Assembly (NCBI RefSeq): GCF_001402915.1
Contig: NZ_CP012945.1
Coordinates: forward strand, 940,001 to 1,004,000
Source of the DNA: Devosia sp. A16
Lineage (GTDB): Bacteria; Pseudomonadota; Alphaproteobacteria; Rhizobiales; Devosiaceae
DNA: 64,000 nucleotides
Reading direction: 5' to 3'
Under the pieces are notes generated by a model. It had not been told where the DNA came from. It saw only the letters and a list, made by a program, of their open reading frames with translations, and made no database searches. Of this stretch, positions 9,209-17,141 are shown one piece after another (position 1 is the first letter of the stretch; each line of letters begins with the position of its first letter). Made by a program: the position numbers and the translations under genes.

Positions 9209-10155
9209 ACCGGATCTCCATTGGTGGGGCGCCGGCGCGGCGGGTTGAAGATCAGCGCGAGGATCGTGACGATGACGAACAGCACCGTCGAAAGCGCCGA
9301 GGCATAGCCGAGCCGCAACTGCGCGAACGCCAGGTCGTAGATGTAGACGGCAAGGATGTCGGTCGAGTTGAGCGGACCGCCCTTGGTCATCACGAAGGCG
9401 ATATCGAAGCTGTCGAAGATGATGCCGCGCAGCGTCAGCACGAGGATCAGCAGCGTCACCGGCATGACGTTGGGCCAGATGATGTGCCGCAGCTTGGCCC
9501 ACGGACCGGCGCCATCGATCTCGGCCGCTTCCAGCAGCTGCGGGTTAATCTGCTGCAGCGCCGCGAGGTAGAGGATGATGCCGAGCGGCAGTCGCAGCCA
9601 GACGATCACCAGCGACAAGGCCGGCATCGCCCAGGTGGTATCCTGCAGCCAGTTGGGCCCGGAAATGCCGAAGAAGCTCAGCAATTGCGCGATCGGGCCG
9701 ACACGCGGATCGTACATGAACTTCCACAGCACCGCGGACGCCACCAGCGAGATGACGATCGGCAACAGGTACATCGTGCGGAACACGCTGTAGCCGGGGA
9801 AGTTGGTGTTGATCAGCACCGCGAGGACGAACGACAGGAACACTGTCGGCACCACGCCGAGGACCAGCAAATAGACGGTCTTCGACACCGAGTTGATGGC
9901 GCGTGCGTCGTTCAAGAGCGCGACGTAATTGTCGAAGCCGACGAAGCGCGGCTCGTAGATCAGGTTCCAGTCGAACAGGCTGAGCGCCAGGCCCCAGACG
10001 ATGGGGATGACCATGAACACGGTGAACAGGATCACGTTGGGCCCGACGAACAGGGCGGCCCAGAACGGGGAATCGGCGCGGCGCGATCTGCGACGCGGCG
10101 CGGGCCGCGACACTGCGGATATGCCGGCCTCGTCGGCGGTGTCGGTCTTGCTCAA
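9205..10155 (-). CDS. Carbohydrate ABC transporter permease (MalF-like)
   Basis: 316 residues. A short charged N-terminus is followed by about six membrane helices (first near AALFVGPNVILFTVFMVIPI). The EAA loop reads LLEAAEIDGAGPWAKLRHIIWP. This is the CUT1 partner of the MalG-like permease and receives substrate from the binding protein at 10313-11662. A 157-base gap containing three stem-loops separates it from the binding-protein gene, a common arrangement that lets the binding protein be made in excess. Confidence 0.92.
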   Translation of the reverse strand: MSKTDTADEAGISAVSRPAPRRRSRRADSPFWAALFVGPNVILFTVFMVIPIVWGLALSLFDWNLIYEPRFVGFDNYVALLNDARAINSVSKTVYLLVLGVVPTVFLSFVLAVLINTNFPGYSVFRTMYLLPIVISLVASAVLWKFMYDPRVGPIAQLLSFFGISGPNWLQDTTWAMPALSLVIVWLRLPLGIILYLAALQQINPQLLEAAEIDGAGPWAKLRHIIWPNVMPVTLLILVLTLRGIIFDSFDIAFVMTKGGPLNSTDILAVYIYDLAFAQLRLGYASALSTVLFVIVTILALIFNPPRRRPTNGDPV

Positions 10156-10182
10156 AGGGGTCGATCCCGTTGCAGAAAGGAG

Positions 10183-10300
10183 AACCGGCTGCGGGAGGGG
10201 GCAGCCGGTTCCGAAAGCGAGATCGGGAAAGCCGTGGGACTTTCCGTTTCGATCTCGCGGCAGAACACCAGCTGCCGCCGCTGAAGGAGCGCGGCGGCAG
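10183..10300 (-). other. Three tandem intercistronic stem-loops
   Basis: Between the binding-protein stop and the MalF-like start lie three hairpins. 10183-10210 has perfect 10-bp arms aaccggctgc/gcagccggtt. About 10217-10258 has longer arms with a bulge (gcgagatcgggaaag facing ctttccgtttcgatctcgc). 10272-10300 has perfect 10-bp arms ctgccgccgc/gcggcggcag. Such structures commonly stabilise upstream binding-protein mRNA or partly terminate transcription before permease genes; that role is inferred. Confidence 0.7.
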
Positions 10301-10312
10301 GCCTTGCTCTGA

Positions 10313-11662
10313 TCAGCCGCCGGCCGCCATGACGCGGGCCATCGCCTCGTTGATCACCGCCTCGGCGGCCTTGAGTGCATCGGCCACCGGCACGTTGTTC
10401 AGCACCACGGCTTCTTCGGCCTTGGCGAGTTCGGTATCGACCACCACCTGCACGTCGGCGGGGATCGAGGTCGGGTTCATCGCGCCGTACTGGATCGACT
10501 CGGCGAACACGCGGTTGTCGTATGGAGGTCCGGGCAGCTCGGTCCAGATCGGGCTGTTGTAGAGCGCCTCGACCGGCGGCACCGTGCCGTAGCCGGCGGC
10601 CAGGATCTTCATGCCGCCATCCTCGGAGTAGAACCAGTTGAGATAGTCGTAGGCGAGCTCCTGGTTGTTCGCCATGCCCTGCGGGGTGATCGCTTGGGCG
10701 ATCGACCCCATGCCGGTCTTGCGCACGCCGTTGATCTTGGGCTCGAGCGCCACGTCCCAGTCGTCGGTAGTGACGGAGCGGATGAGCGGGGTCAGCGCCC
10801 GCACCGACTGCAGCATCGACACGGTGCCGGCGCCGAACGCTTGGTAGCCGCCGCCGAGCTGGTTCTGCTGTGGGGTCGAGGCGAGGACGCCCGCCTTCAC
10901 CTGGTCCCAGTACATGGTGAAGACCTTGATCGCCGCTTCGGTCTGCAGCTTGTACATGTTCTTGTCGTCGAGCAGCGTATCGCCGAAGGCTTCGATGCCC
11001 GGGACGTACGTCGCGTGCCACGGCACCGAGGCGGCAAGGCCGTAGCGGGTGGTGACGTTGCCGTTCTTCTGAGTCAGCTGGGTCGCGACCTCGATCTGCT
11101 TTTCGAACGTCCAGTCGTCGTTCGGATAGGGGATGCCGGCGTCGTCGAAGTGCTTCTTGTTGTAGTAGAGCACCACGGTATCGGCGCCGATCGGCAGGCC
11201 GAAAATGCCGTCCTTGTTCGGACCGGAAGTGACCAGGTACTGGTCGAGGAAGGGCTTGGCCAGCGAGGTCATGGTGACCGGGCCGCCCGAGGTCAGGAAC
11301 GGCCGCATGTCGGCCGTGACCTGCGCATTGGCGAACTGCGTCGCGAAGATGTCGGCAAGGTAGGTGATATCGGGGAGCTTGTTGGCGAGGCGGCGCGACA
11401 GCAGCGTCTGGCGCAACCCGTTGCCATCGCCCGGCAGGATCGAATAGTCGATCTTGACGCCAGGACGGGCCGCTTCATAGGCAGCAAACACCGGCTTGAT
11501 GCCGGTTTCGGCCCAGTCGAGGATGCCGATCGACAGCGTGCCGCTGGTCGGCTGCGCCAGGGCGAAATGGCTGCCTGCGGCCAGCGCGAACGGCGAGGCC
11601 GCAAGGCCTGCGAGAACGGCACGCCGGCTGGGCGAAAATTGCGTTAGGGTGGTCTTGGACAC
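10313..11662 (-). CDS. Extracellular sugar-binding protein of ABC transporter (family 1)
   Basis: 449 residues. The leader contains a twin-arginine pattern, SPSRRAVLAGLAAS, followed by a hydrophobic stretch ending in ALAQ, so Tat export to the periplasm is likely. The mature part has the layout of CUT1 binding proteins, for example KIDYSILPGDG near the N-terminus and GLPIGADTVVLYYNKKHFDDAGI centrally. It is the promoter-proximal gene of the 123-11662 cluster and delivers substrate to the two downstream permeases. Confidence 0.93.
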   Translation of the reverse strand: MSKTTLTQFSPSRRAVLAGLAASPFALAAGSHFALAQPTSGTLSIGILDWAETGIKPVFAAYEAARPGVKIDYSILPGDGNGLRQTLLSRRLANKLPDITYLADIFATQFANAQVTADMRPFLTSGGPVTMTSLAKPFLDQYLVTSGPNKDGIFGLPIGADTVVLYYNKKHFDDAGIPYPNDDWTFEKQIEVATQLTQKNGNVTTRYGLAASVPWHATYVPGIEAFGDTLLDDKNMYKLQTEAAIKVFTMYWDQVKAGVLASTPQQNQLGGGYQAFGAGTVSMLQSVRALTPLIRSVTTDDWDVALEPKINGVRKTGMGSIAQAITPQGMANNQELAYDYLNWFYSEDGGMKILAAGYGTVPPVEALYNSPIWTELPGPPYDNRVFAESIQYGAMNPTSIPADVQVVVDTELAKAEEAVVLNNVPVADALKAAEAVINEAMARVMAAGG

Positions 11663-12049
11663 GTTGCTTTCCTCCCAAGGAACACGAGCGGCTCATCGCC
11701 TCCCGGGCATCGGGAGGCGTGATGATCGGTCGGGGACGGGCGAGGCTTCGTGCCGGCGATTGGCGCGCCTGTCGTTCACTATGCTGAACGCCTATCCATA
11801 GGTTGAACGATGACACGGGTAGCGATCCGTGGTCAAGCGGCTGCTGCACGCATCCGCTTGCTCAAAAAGTCGTAGGGAAATGGGAACCGACGGTCGGTCG
11901 GTTTGGTGGGGCTATGGGCTCGAGCCGGCGCGCTTGCGCCCCTCACCCCGCGGTGAGGGCTAGCCAAGCACCCCAGGGGCAGCAATCTTGCAGCACCAGT
12001 GACCTGCTGTTCGCCAACGCCGAACGTTACACCGACCGGAGCCCCGCCT
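11663..12049. other. Intergenic region, 387 bases
   Basis: Divergent spacer between the sugar-binding-protein gene (minus) and an NTF2-like gene (plus). It holds the candidate IclR-type site at 11774-11808 and a GC-rich 8-bp hairpin ccctcacc/ggtgaggg at about 11940-11959. Nothing else in it looks coding. Confidence 0.7.
11774..11808 (-). promoter_or_regulatory. Candidate IclR-type operator upstream of the first sugar operon
   Basis: Palindrome GTTCA-N6-TGAAC at 11774-11789, followed by CCTATCCATAGG (11791-11802) and a further half-site TTGAAC (11803-11808). It lies 112 bases upstream of the binding-protein start. A closely similar arrangement (gttcactat followed by GAACG) occurs at 53619 upstream of another IclR gene. 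Binding is inferred from symmetry and context only. Confidence 0.5.
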
Positions 12050-12370
12050 ATGAGTACCACGCCGTCCGCCATCCAGCGCTTCATCGAGACGACCAATGCC
12101 GGCGACACCGCTGGCTTCCTCGACGCCTTCACCGAGGACGCCTTCCTCAGCGACTGGGGCCGCGACTTCACCGGCCGCGCCGGCATCGCCAACTGGAACG
12201 AGACCGACAATATCGGGGTGCAGTCGAAGTTTCGGCTCATTGAGGTCGAGCCGAATGGCGCCGATGCCTACACGGCGCGGCTGGCGGTCAGCGGCAACGG
12301 CTATAATGGCGAGGGCACAATGGCGTTCACGCTGAGCGGCGGGCGGATTTCGCGGTTGGTGATCAGTTAG
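12050..12370 (+). CDS. NTF2/SnoaL-like nuclear-transport-factor fold protein
   Basis: 106 residues beginning MSTTPSAIQRFIETTNAGD. The pattern (helix, FLDAFTEDAFLSDWGRDFTGRAGI, then a curved sheet ending in GEGTMAFTLSGGRISRL) is that of small SnoaL-like proteins, cone-shaped folds that can be enzymes or ligand binders. GGAG eight bases before this ATG favours it over an in-frame start further upstream. Monocistronic: the next feature is an insertion element. Function unknown. Confidence 0.75.
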   Translation: MSTTPSAIQRFIETTNAGDTAGFLDAFTEDAFLSDWGRDFTGRAGIANWNETDNIGVQSKFRLIEVEPNGADAYTARLAVSGNGYNGEGTMAFTLSGGRISRLVIS

Positions 12371-12402
12371 TTACCACCCGAGTCCTCAGTCCCTTCTCCC
12401 CT

Positions 12403-12595
12403 TGTATGTTCCGTTTGTGGGTGGATAGTGATCAGATCTGACCCTGCAGGTTCTGGTGTTTTTCCGGGGCCTGTGGTCGGGGGGCGTGTGTCTCCCCTGA
12501 GCGTTCGAGCTCGTCCTTGAGCGTACGCCTCCGGCCCTTCGTGACGATCTCGAACGGTTGGTTGGGCTTTGGGCCCGCATACAAGGCAGAGCATC
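12403..12595 (+). ncRNA. Candidate IS110 bridge RNA region
   Basis: Non-coding left end, the location of the bridge RNA in IS621-like IS110 elements. Three short matches fit guide segments in the expected order. 12491-12501 (tctcccctgag) is an exact complement of the right target flank including the core (13550-13560). 12554-12560 (acggttg) equals the right element end just before the core (13543-13549). 12578-12585 (catacaag) is an exact complement of the core plus left element end (12401-12408). A left-target guide was not recognised. RNA boundaries are not determined. Confidence 0.65.
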
Positions 12596-13534
12596 ATGAT
12601 CGCTTCCCCCGACTATGTCAGCGTCGACGTATCCAAGCAGCACCTGGACCTGGCCATGGCCGAGACCCCGGTGCTTCGTATTCCCAATACCCAGGCAGGG
12701 GTTCGCCGCCTGATCGTGCGGCTCGGGACGCTGAGGCGGCCGCACGTGGTGTGTGAAGCCACTGGCAGCTATACCCGACTGATGGCTCGCGAACTGGCCG
12801 AACACGGCATTGCCCTGAGCAAGGTCAACCCACGCCGGGTGAGGGATCTGGCCCGTGCCGACGGGCAGATGGCCAAGACCGATGCGATTGACGCGCAGGC
12901 CATCCTGCGCTTCGCTCGCCTCATGCAGCCACAGCCCGATCCGCACGATCCCTATGCCCTGGAGCTGACCGACCTGGTACGTCGGCGTCGGCAGATGGTG
13001 GACATGCTGGCCATGGAGAAGCAGCGCAGCGAGCACCCCGAGGGCCAGACGATCAAGGCCAGCATCAAGGCCCATATCGACTTCCTGAGTACTCAGATCG
13101 CCGCCATCGACAAGCAGATCACCGAGCACATCGCGCAGCATGCCGGCCTGCACCGCCGGGCCGAACTGCTGGCCTCCATTCCCGGCATCGGCCGGGTCAC
13201 GGCAGCCGTACTCATCGCCGAGATGCCCGAGTTGGGCAGCATCGGTAACAAGCAGGCAGCAGCTCTGGCGGGGGTGGCGCCCTTCGTGCACGACAGCAGC
13301 CAGATGCGAGGCCAAGCTCATATCGCGGGCGGGCGATTGTCGGTGCGCTGCGCCCTCTACATGGCCACAATCTCAGCCATCCGCGCCAACCCACCCATCA
13401 AAACCTTCTATCAAAGGCTCCGCAGCCAAGGCAAACCAGCAAAGCTTGCCATCGTCGCCGCCATGCGAAAGCTGCTCACGACCGCAAACGCCATCCTCGC
13501 AAACGACGCACCTTGGATCCCAAGCCCAGCTTGA
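12596..13534 (+). CDS. IS110-family transposase/recombinase (DEDD)
   Basis: 312 residues. The N-terminal RuvC-like DEDD domain shows D11 in VDVSKQHLD, E54 in VCEATGSY and D96/D99 in KTDAIDA. The C-terminal Transposase_20 domain has ASIPGIGRVTAAVLIAEMPELG and GGRLSVRCALYMAT with the probable catalytic Ser at about residue 249. It appears full length and uninterrupted. The ATG at 12596 is chosen over an upstream TTG because it follows the predicted guide RNA and matches the usual N-terminus. Confidence 0.93.
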   Translation: MIASPDYVSVDVSKQHLDLAMAETPVLRIPNTQAGVRRLIVRLGTLRRPHVVCEATGSYTRLMARELAEHGIALSKVNPRRVRDLARADGQMAKTDAIDAQAILRFARLMQPQPDPHDPYALELTDLVRRRRQMVDMLAMEKQRSEHPEGQTIKASIKAHIDFLSTQIAAIDKQITEHIAQHAGLHRRAELLASIPGIGRVTAAVLIAEMPELGSIGNKQAAALAGVAPFVHDSSQMRGQAHIAGGRLSVRCALYMATISAIRANPPIKTFYQRLRSQGKPAKLAIVAAMRKLLTTANAILANDAPWIPSPA

Positions 13535-13551
13535 CTTCAAACACGGTTGCT

Positions 13552-13692
13552 CAGGGGAGAAGGTGGCCGAAGGCCGGTTGAGGGGTGAAGCGGCGCAACG
13601 AGCGCTCGCTGAGAAGCTGAACCCTCACCCGAGTTCCGCTACGGACCTCCGGTCCTAGCTGCACTACCCTCTCCTCTGAGGGGAGAGGGGCG
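13552..13692. repeat. Intergenic palindromic repeat, family D (split by IS110)
   Basis: Continues aggggagaaggtggccgaaggccgg, then a second palindrome ccctctcctctgaggggagagg at 13669-13688. The left part of the first palindrome is at 12393-12402 on the other side of the IS element. Related units occur at about 21590-21850 and 48990-49050. Confidence 0.65.
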
Positions 13693-13717
13693 ATTGGGCG
13701 GTGCTGGCGCACCGCCC

Positions 13718-14881
13718 CTACCGCACAATCTCATACAACCGCTTCAGCACGTGCCGCGACCGCAAATCTTCCGGGTCGCCGCGCATCTGGTTCATCGTGT
13801 AGCTGAACCCCACCTGCTCGGTCGGCCAGCCGCCATGGATTGAGCCGCCGGCCCCCGAATGCCCGAAGGCGTCGGGCGCAGGGCCGAACCGGCCCTGTGG
13901 CGTCTGCAGCGCCCAGCCGACGCCGAACGCCATGGCTTCAGCAATGTAGGGGTCCATGAACCGGCTCTGCTCGGCTCGACCGAGCGCCACCGTCTCGGGC
14001 TTCAGGATCGTCACTCCGTCGATGCTGCCACCCAGCGCCATGCAGCCGTAATAGCGCGCCATCGACCGCGCCGTGGCGATACCGCCGGCCCCGCCGATTT
14101 CAGCCGCGTGGTAGGCGCGGGTGTTCCAGGCGAGGTCCTCTGGAAACAGCGGCGGGTTGCCCCATATCGAATGAAACACCGGGTCGGCGCGCTGCTCTTC
14201 GCTGAAGGCCTCGTCATAGGGCAACATGCCGGGCCCCAGTTCGAGCCGCCCCACCCTGGGCTCCAGCGCCTCCGGAAGCCCGATATAGGCATCGAGCCCC
14301 AGCGGCTCGGCGATCTCCTCGGCGAAGAACCGGCCGAGCGTCCGCCCGTCGATCCGCCGTACCAGCGCGCCCACCAGCCAGCCGATGGTGACTGCGTGGT
14401 AGCAGTGGAAGGCATTCGGGTCGGAGGCCAGCGGCTGCGCCGCGAGCAGCTCTTCCATCCGCTCGTAGTCGGTGTAGTCGGCGGCGCCGAGCGGCGTCAC
14501 GATCCCCGGCAGGCCGGCCGAGTGCGAGGTGACGTGCCGCACCAGCACCCGGCCCTTGCCGTGCTGCGCAAACTCCGGCCAATACCGCGCCACCGGCGCA
14601 TTGAGGTCGAGTTGCCCCCGCTCCACCAGTTTCAGGACGCACCCGGCGAACAGCCCCTTGGTGCCCGAATAGATCACTTGCAGCGTATCGGCCTGCCACG
14701 GCCGGCCCGGCGCCGCCATGCCGCCCCAGAGGTCGACGACGAGCGCGCCTTTGTGCACCGCCGCGAACGCCGCCCCGACATCGCCGCGCACCGTGAAGTT
14801 CCGCGCGAACTCCTCAGCCACCGCCTCGAAGCCCGGCGCGACGTGCCCCTGCACCGGCGCCGATTGGGATTGATAGTTCAT
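13718..14881 (-). CDS. Serine hydrolase, beta-lactamase/EstB-like family
   Basis: 387 residues, a class C beta-lactamase-related esterase or peptidase fold. The catalytic SxxK motif is in IYSGTKGLFAGC; the GHSGAGG stretch near the C-terminus takes the place of the KTG box. No signal peptide is evident. The start is set at the ATG for MNYQSQSAPVQ, preceded by GGAG. It follows the RbsABC-type transporter genes on the same strand after a repeat-filled gap and may cleave an ester or amide on an imported compound; that link is conjecture. Confidence 0.82.
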   Translation of the reverse strand: MNYQSQSAPVQGHVAPGFEAVAEEFARNFTVRGDVGAAFAAVHKGALVVDLWGGMAAPGRPWQADTLQVIYSGTKGLFAGCVLKLVERGQLDLNAPVARYWPEFAQHGKGRVLVRHVTSHSAGLPGIVTPLGAADYTDYERMEELLAAQPLASDPNAFHCYHAVTIGWLVGALVRRIDGRTLGRFFAEEIAEPLGLDAYIGLPEALEPRVGRLELGPGMLPYDEAFSEEQRADPVFHSIWGNPPLFPEDLAWNTRAYHAAEIGGAGGIATARSMARYYGCMALGGSIDGVTILKPETVALGRAEQSRFMDPYIAEAMAFGVGWALQTPQGRFGPAPDAFGHSGAGGSIHGGWPTEQVGFSYTMNQMRGDPEDLRSRHVLKRLYEIVR

Positions 14882-14904
14882 TGCTCCGCCCATCGAATTT
14901 GCCT

Positions 14905-15050
14905 GCTCGAGACCAGCAGAGAGAGACGGCCCCCTCCCATCCTCCCCCATGAAGGGGGAGGTGCCCCGCTGGCGCATTTGGCACGATCGAAGACAGAGCC
15001 CCGACTCTTCACCTCCCCCATTATGGGGGAGGCCGGGAGGGGGCCGTCTC
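14905..15050. repeat. Intergenic G/C-tract palindrome, family D-like
   Basis: Facing tracts acggccccctcccatcctccccc and cctcccccattatgggggaggccgg separated by about 60 bases, between the hydrolase start and the ATPase stop. No coding signal. May terminate or process the transporter transcript. Confidence 0.55.
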
Positions 15051-15062
15051 TATCAGTATGCA

Positions 15063-15830
15063 TCAATCCCCATGCCCCATGGCATCGAACGCCTCGCCGC
15101 CCGCCATCAGGTTCAGCACTTCCTCGCGCGTCTTCTCGCCGCGCTTGAACTGGCTCGCCACCCGTCCCTGGATCAGCACCGTGAAGCGATCGCCGACCGA
15201 GAGCGCGTGGGTGGCGTTGTGAGTGATGAACACCAGCGCAATGCCCTGCTCGCGCGCCTGCTTGATCAGGTCGATGACGATCTTGCTTTCCTTCACCCCC
15301 AAGGCCGCGGTGGGCTCGTCGAGGATCAGGAGCTTCGCCCCGAAATACAGCGCCCGGGCGATGGCCAGCGCCTGCCGCTCGCCGCCCGACATGGTGCCCA
15401 CCAGCTGCTCGGCATCGGCGATGCGGCGGATGCCCATCTGCCGGATCTGCTCGAGCGCGATGCGGTTGGCGGTCTGGTGGTCGAGCCGCCGGAACGGCCC
15501 CCAGCCCTTGGTAGGCTCGTTCCCGAGAAAGAAGTTGCGTGCCACCGAGATCAGCGGGATCGAGCCCACATCCTGGTGCACCGTGCCGATGCCGTGTGCC
15601 TGCGCATCTCTGGGCGAGCGGAAGCTCACCGGCTTGCCGTCGAAGGTGAGCGTGCCGATGGTCGGCGGCGTCACTCCCGACATGATCTTGATCAACGTCG
15701 ACTTGCCGGCGCCGTTGTCGCCGAGCAGGCAATGCACCTCGCCTGGATGGGCTTCGAGGCTGACGTCATTGAGGGCGATATTGTTGCCGAAGGTCCGGGT
15801 GACGCCTTCGAGCGTCATGAGCGCAGCCAT
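15063..15830 (-). CDS. Sugar ABC transporter ATP-binding protein (RbsA/FrcA-like, single domain)
   Basis: 255 residues carrying one ATPase domain: Walker A GDNGAGKST, signature MSGGERQALAIARA, Walker B LLILDEPTAALG and H-loop ITHN. RbsA-type ATPases usually contain two such domains in about 500 residues; the half-size form resembles FrcA-type proteins of rhizobia and presumably works as a homodimer. The start at 15830 overlaps the permease stop (TGATG). Confidence 0.93.
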   Translation of the reverse strand: MAALMTLEGVTRTFGNNIALNDVSLEAHPGEVHCLLGDNGAGKSTLIKIMSGVTPPTIGTLTFDGKPVSFRSPRDAQAHGIGTVHQDVGSIPLISVARNFFLGNEPTKGWGPFRRLDHQTANRIALEQIRQMGIRRIADAEQLVGTMSGGERQALAIARALYFGAKLLILDEPTAALGVKESKIVIDLIKQAREQGIALVFITHNATHALSVGDRFTVLIQGRVASQFKRGEKTREEVLNLMAGGEAFDAMGHGD

Positions 15831-16873
15831 CAGAGTTTCTTCTTTCCCCGGTTCAGCGCCAGCTCGCGGATCAGGTTGTTGGTGAGCACGGCGATCACCA
15901 GCAGCCCGCCGATGAAGGTGGCGAGCCAGTCGGTCGGCCAGCCGGTGTAGAACAGGCCCAGGCTGACGATGCCGTAGATGAAGGTGCCGAGCACGATGCC
16001 GATCACCGAGCCGAAGCCGCCCGATAGCAGTACGCCGCCGATCACCGCCGCGATGGCGGTCTGGAACACGTAGCCCTGCCCCGAGGCAGCGTTGCCCTGG
16101 TTGTACATGACCGCCGACATGATGCCGACGAAGGCCGCCGACACCGCTGTCCAGATGAAGAGGATCAGCTTGACCCGCGCCACCGGCACGCCGGCCCGTC
16201 GCGCCGCATCGGGATTGCCTCCGGTGGCGAAGATCCAGTTGCCGAACCGGGTCTGCTTCAGCACCCAGGCGGCGAGGATGGCGGCGAGGAGGTACCAGAG
16301 CACGGAGACGTTGAACCCCATCCACTTGGAGCCGAGCACCGTTTCGGCCCAGCCGGCATCCTTCAGCGAGACGTTGGACGAACCCGAGATCAGTCGGCTC
16401 AGCCCCAGCGCCGTACCGGCAAGGATGAAGTTGGAGGCCAGCGTCACGATGAAGCTCGGCAGCTTCGTGGCATTGACCAGCAGCGCATTGAAGCAGCCGA
16501 CCCCGACGCCCATCGCCAGCGCCATGGCGATGGTGAGCTCCACCGGCAGGCCGTAGAACCCGGTGCCCAGCGCCACGATGATCGAGGCGGCGCCGACCAC
16601 CGAGCCGGTCGAGAGGTCGAACTCGCCAGAGATCATCAACAGCCCCACCGGCAGTGCGATGATCCCCAGCTCCGCCGCGGTATTGAGCCAGCCCGCCGTG
16701 CCGGCGATCGAGAAGAACCCCGAAGCGCCGCCGACGATGATGAAGAAGATGTAGATCACCAGCGCCGCAATCAGCGGCCCGATCCACACGACCCTGAGCA
16801 GGCGCTCGATGAAGCCGAAGCGGGTCGGTGGGTGAGGCGGATCGGCAATGGTGGTTTCCATGGCAGAGGTCAT
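15830..16873 (-). CDS. Sugar ABC transporter permease (RbsC/FrcC-like)
   Basis: 347 residues with 8-10 membrane segments in the CUT2 pattern (LGIIALPVGLLMISGEFDLSTGSVVG; INGEFD/ISGEFDLS-type motif near residue 80; PVARVKLILFIWTAVSAAFVGIM). It pairs with the single-domain ATPase downstream and the ribose-type binding protein upstream. The gap to the binding-protein gene (16874-17141) is filled by a family A repeat, which could lower permease expression relative to binding protein. Confidence 0.92.
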   Translation of the reverse strand: MTSAMETTIADPPHPPTRFGFIERLLRVVWIGPLIAALVIYIFFIIVGGASGFFSIAGTAGWLNTAAELGIIALPVGLLMISGEFDLSTGSVVGAASIIVALGTGFYGLPVELTIAMALAMGVGVGCFNALLVNATKLPSFIVTLASNFILAGTALGLSRLISGSSNVSLKDAGWAETVLGSKWMGFNVSVLWYLLAAILAAWVLKQTRFGNWIFATGGNPDAARRAGVPVARVKLILFIWTAVSAAFVGIMSAVMYNQGNAASGQGYVFQTAIAAVIGGVLLSGGFGSVIGIVLGTFIYGIVSLGLFYTGWPTDWLATFIGGLLVIAVLTNNLIRELALNRGKKKL

Positions 16874-16944
16874 TTCATCAGGTCCGTCGGAGTTCGAAGG
16901 CTAGCGTGGAGAGTGAGGGACTGGCGAGGGGCGGGCACCGGGCT

Positions 16945-17097
16945 CTCCATATCCTCCCCCGCGGGGCGGGGGAGGGGGACCAGCGAAGCTGGTGGAGGGG
17001 GAAGCTGAGCTATCCGATAGACACCATCCCCCCACCACCGCCTTCGGCGGTCCCCCTCCCCCGCCACGCGGGGGAGGATCACCGAGAGTCTTGTGGG
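16945..17097. repeat. Intergenic palindromic repeat, family A
   Basis: Long imperfect inverted repeat with outer arms atcctcccccgc/gcgggggaggat and inner arms ctccaccagcttcgctggtcc-like/ggaccgccgaaggcggtgg-like. Other copies lie at about 25565, 35213, 44255 and 59433. It is placed between the binding-protein and permease genes. Confidence 0.75.
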
Positions 17098-17141
17098 GGA
17101 GCTAAGGGTGAGGGCGCGTCCAACTCCCCCGCCCCTGCCCG

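Larger units (their letters stand above)
12401..13551 (+). mobile_element. IS110-family insertion element (complete)
   Basis: About 1.15 kb, with a transposase gene preceded by about 190 bases of non-coding left end and followed by only 17 bases of right end. The flanks rejoin to a perfect palindrome, cttctcccct-c-aggggagaag (10-bp arms), and the dinucleotide CT stands at both junctions (12401-12402 and 13550-13551), as expected for the core of IS110 recombination. No terminal inverted repeats, also typical of the family. The interrupted sequence is an intergenic palindromic repeat (family D). Confidence 0.82.

Noticed and set aside
11833-12240. Minus-strand frame opposite the NTF2-like gene
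   Set aside because: Low-complexity Ser/Arg/Ala product; the plus-strand gene has a good ribosome binding site and fold pattern.
12371-12595. Small protein in the IS110 left end
   Set aside because: No supported start and the stretch carries guide-like matches to the element ends and target, so a non-coding RNA is the better reading.
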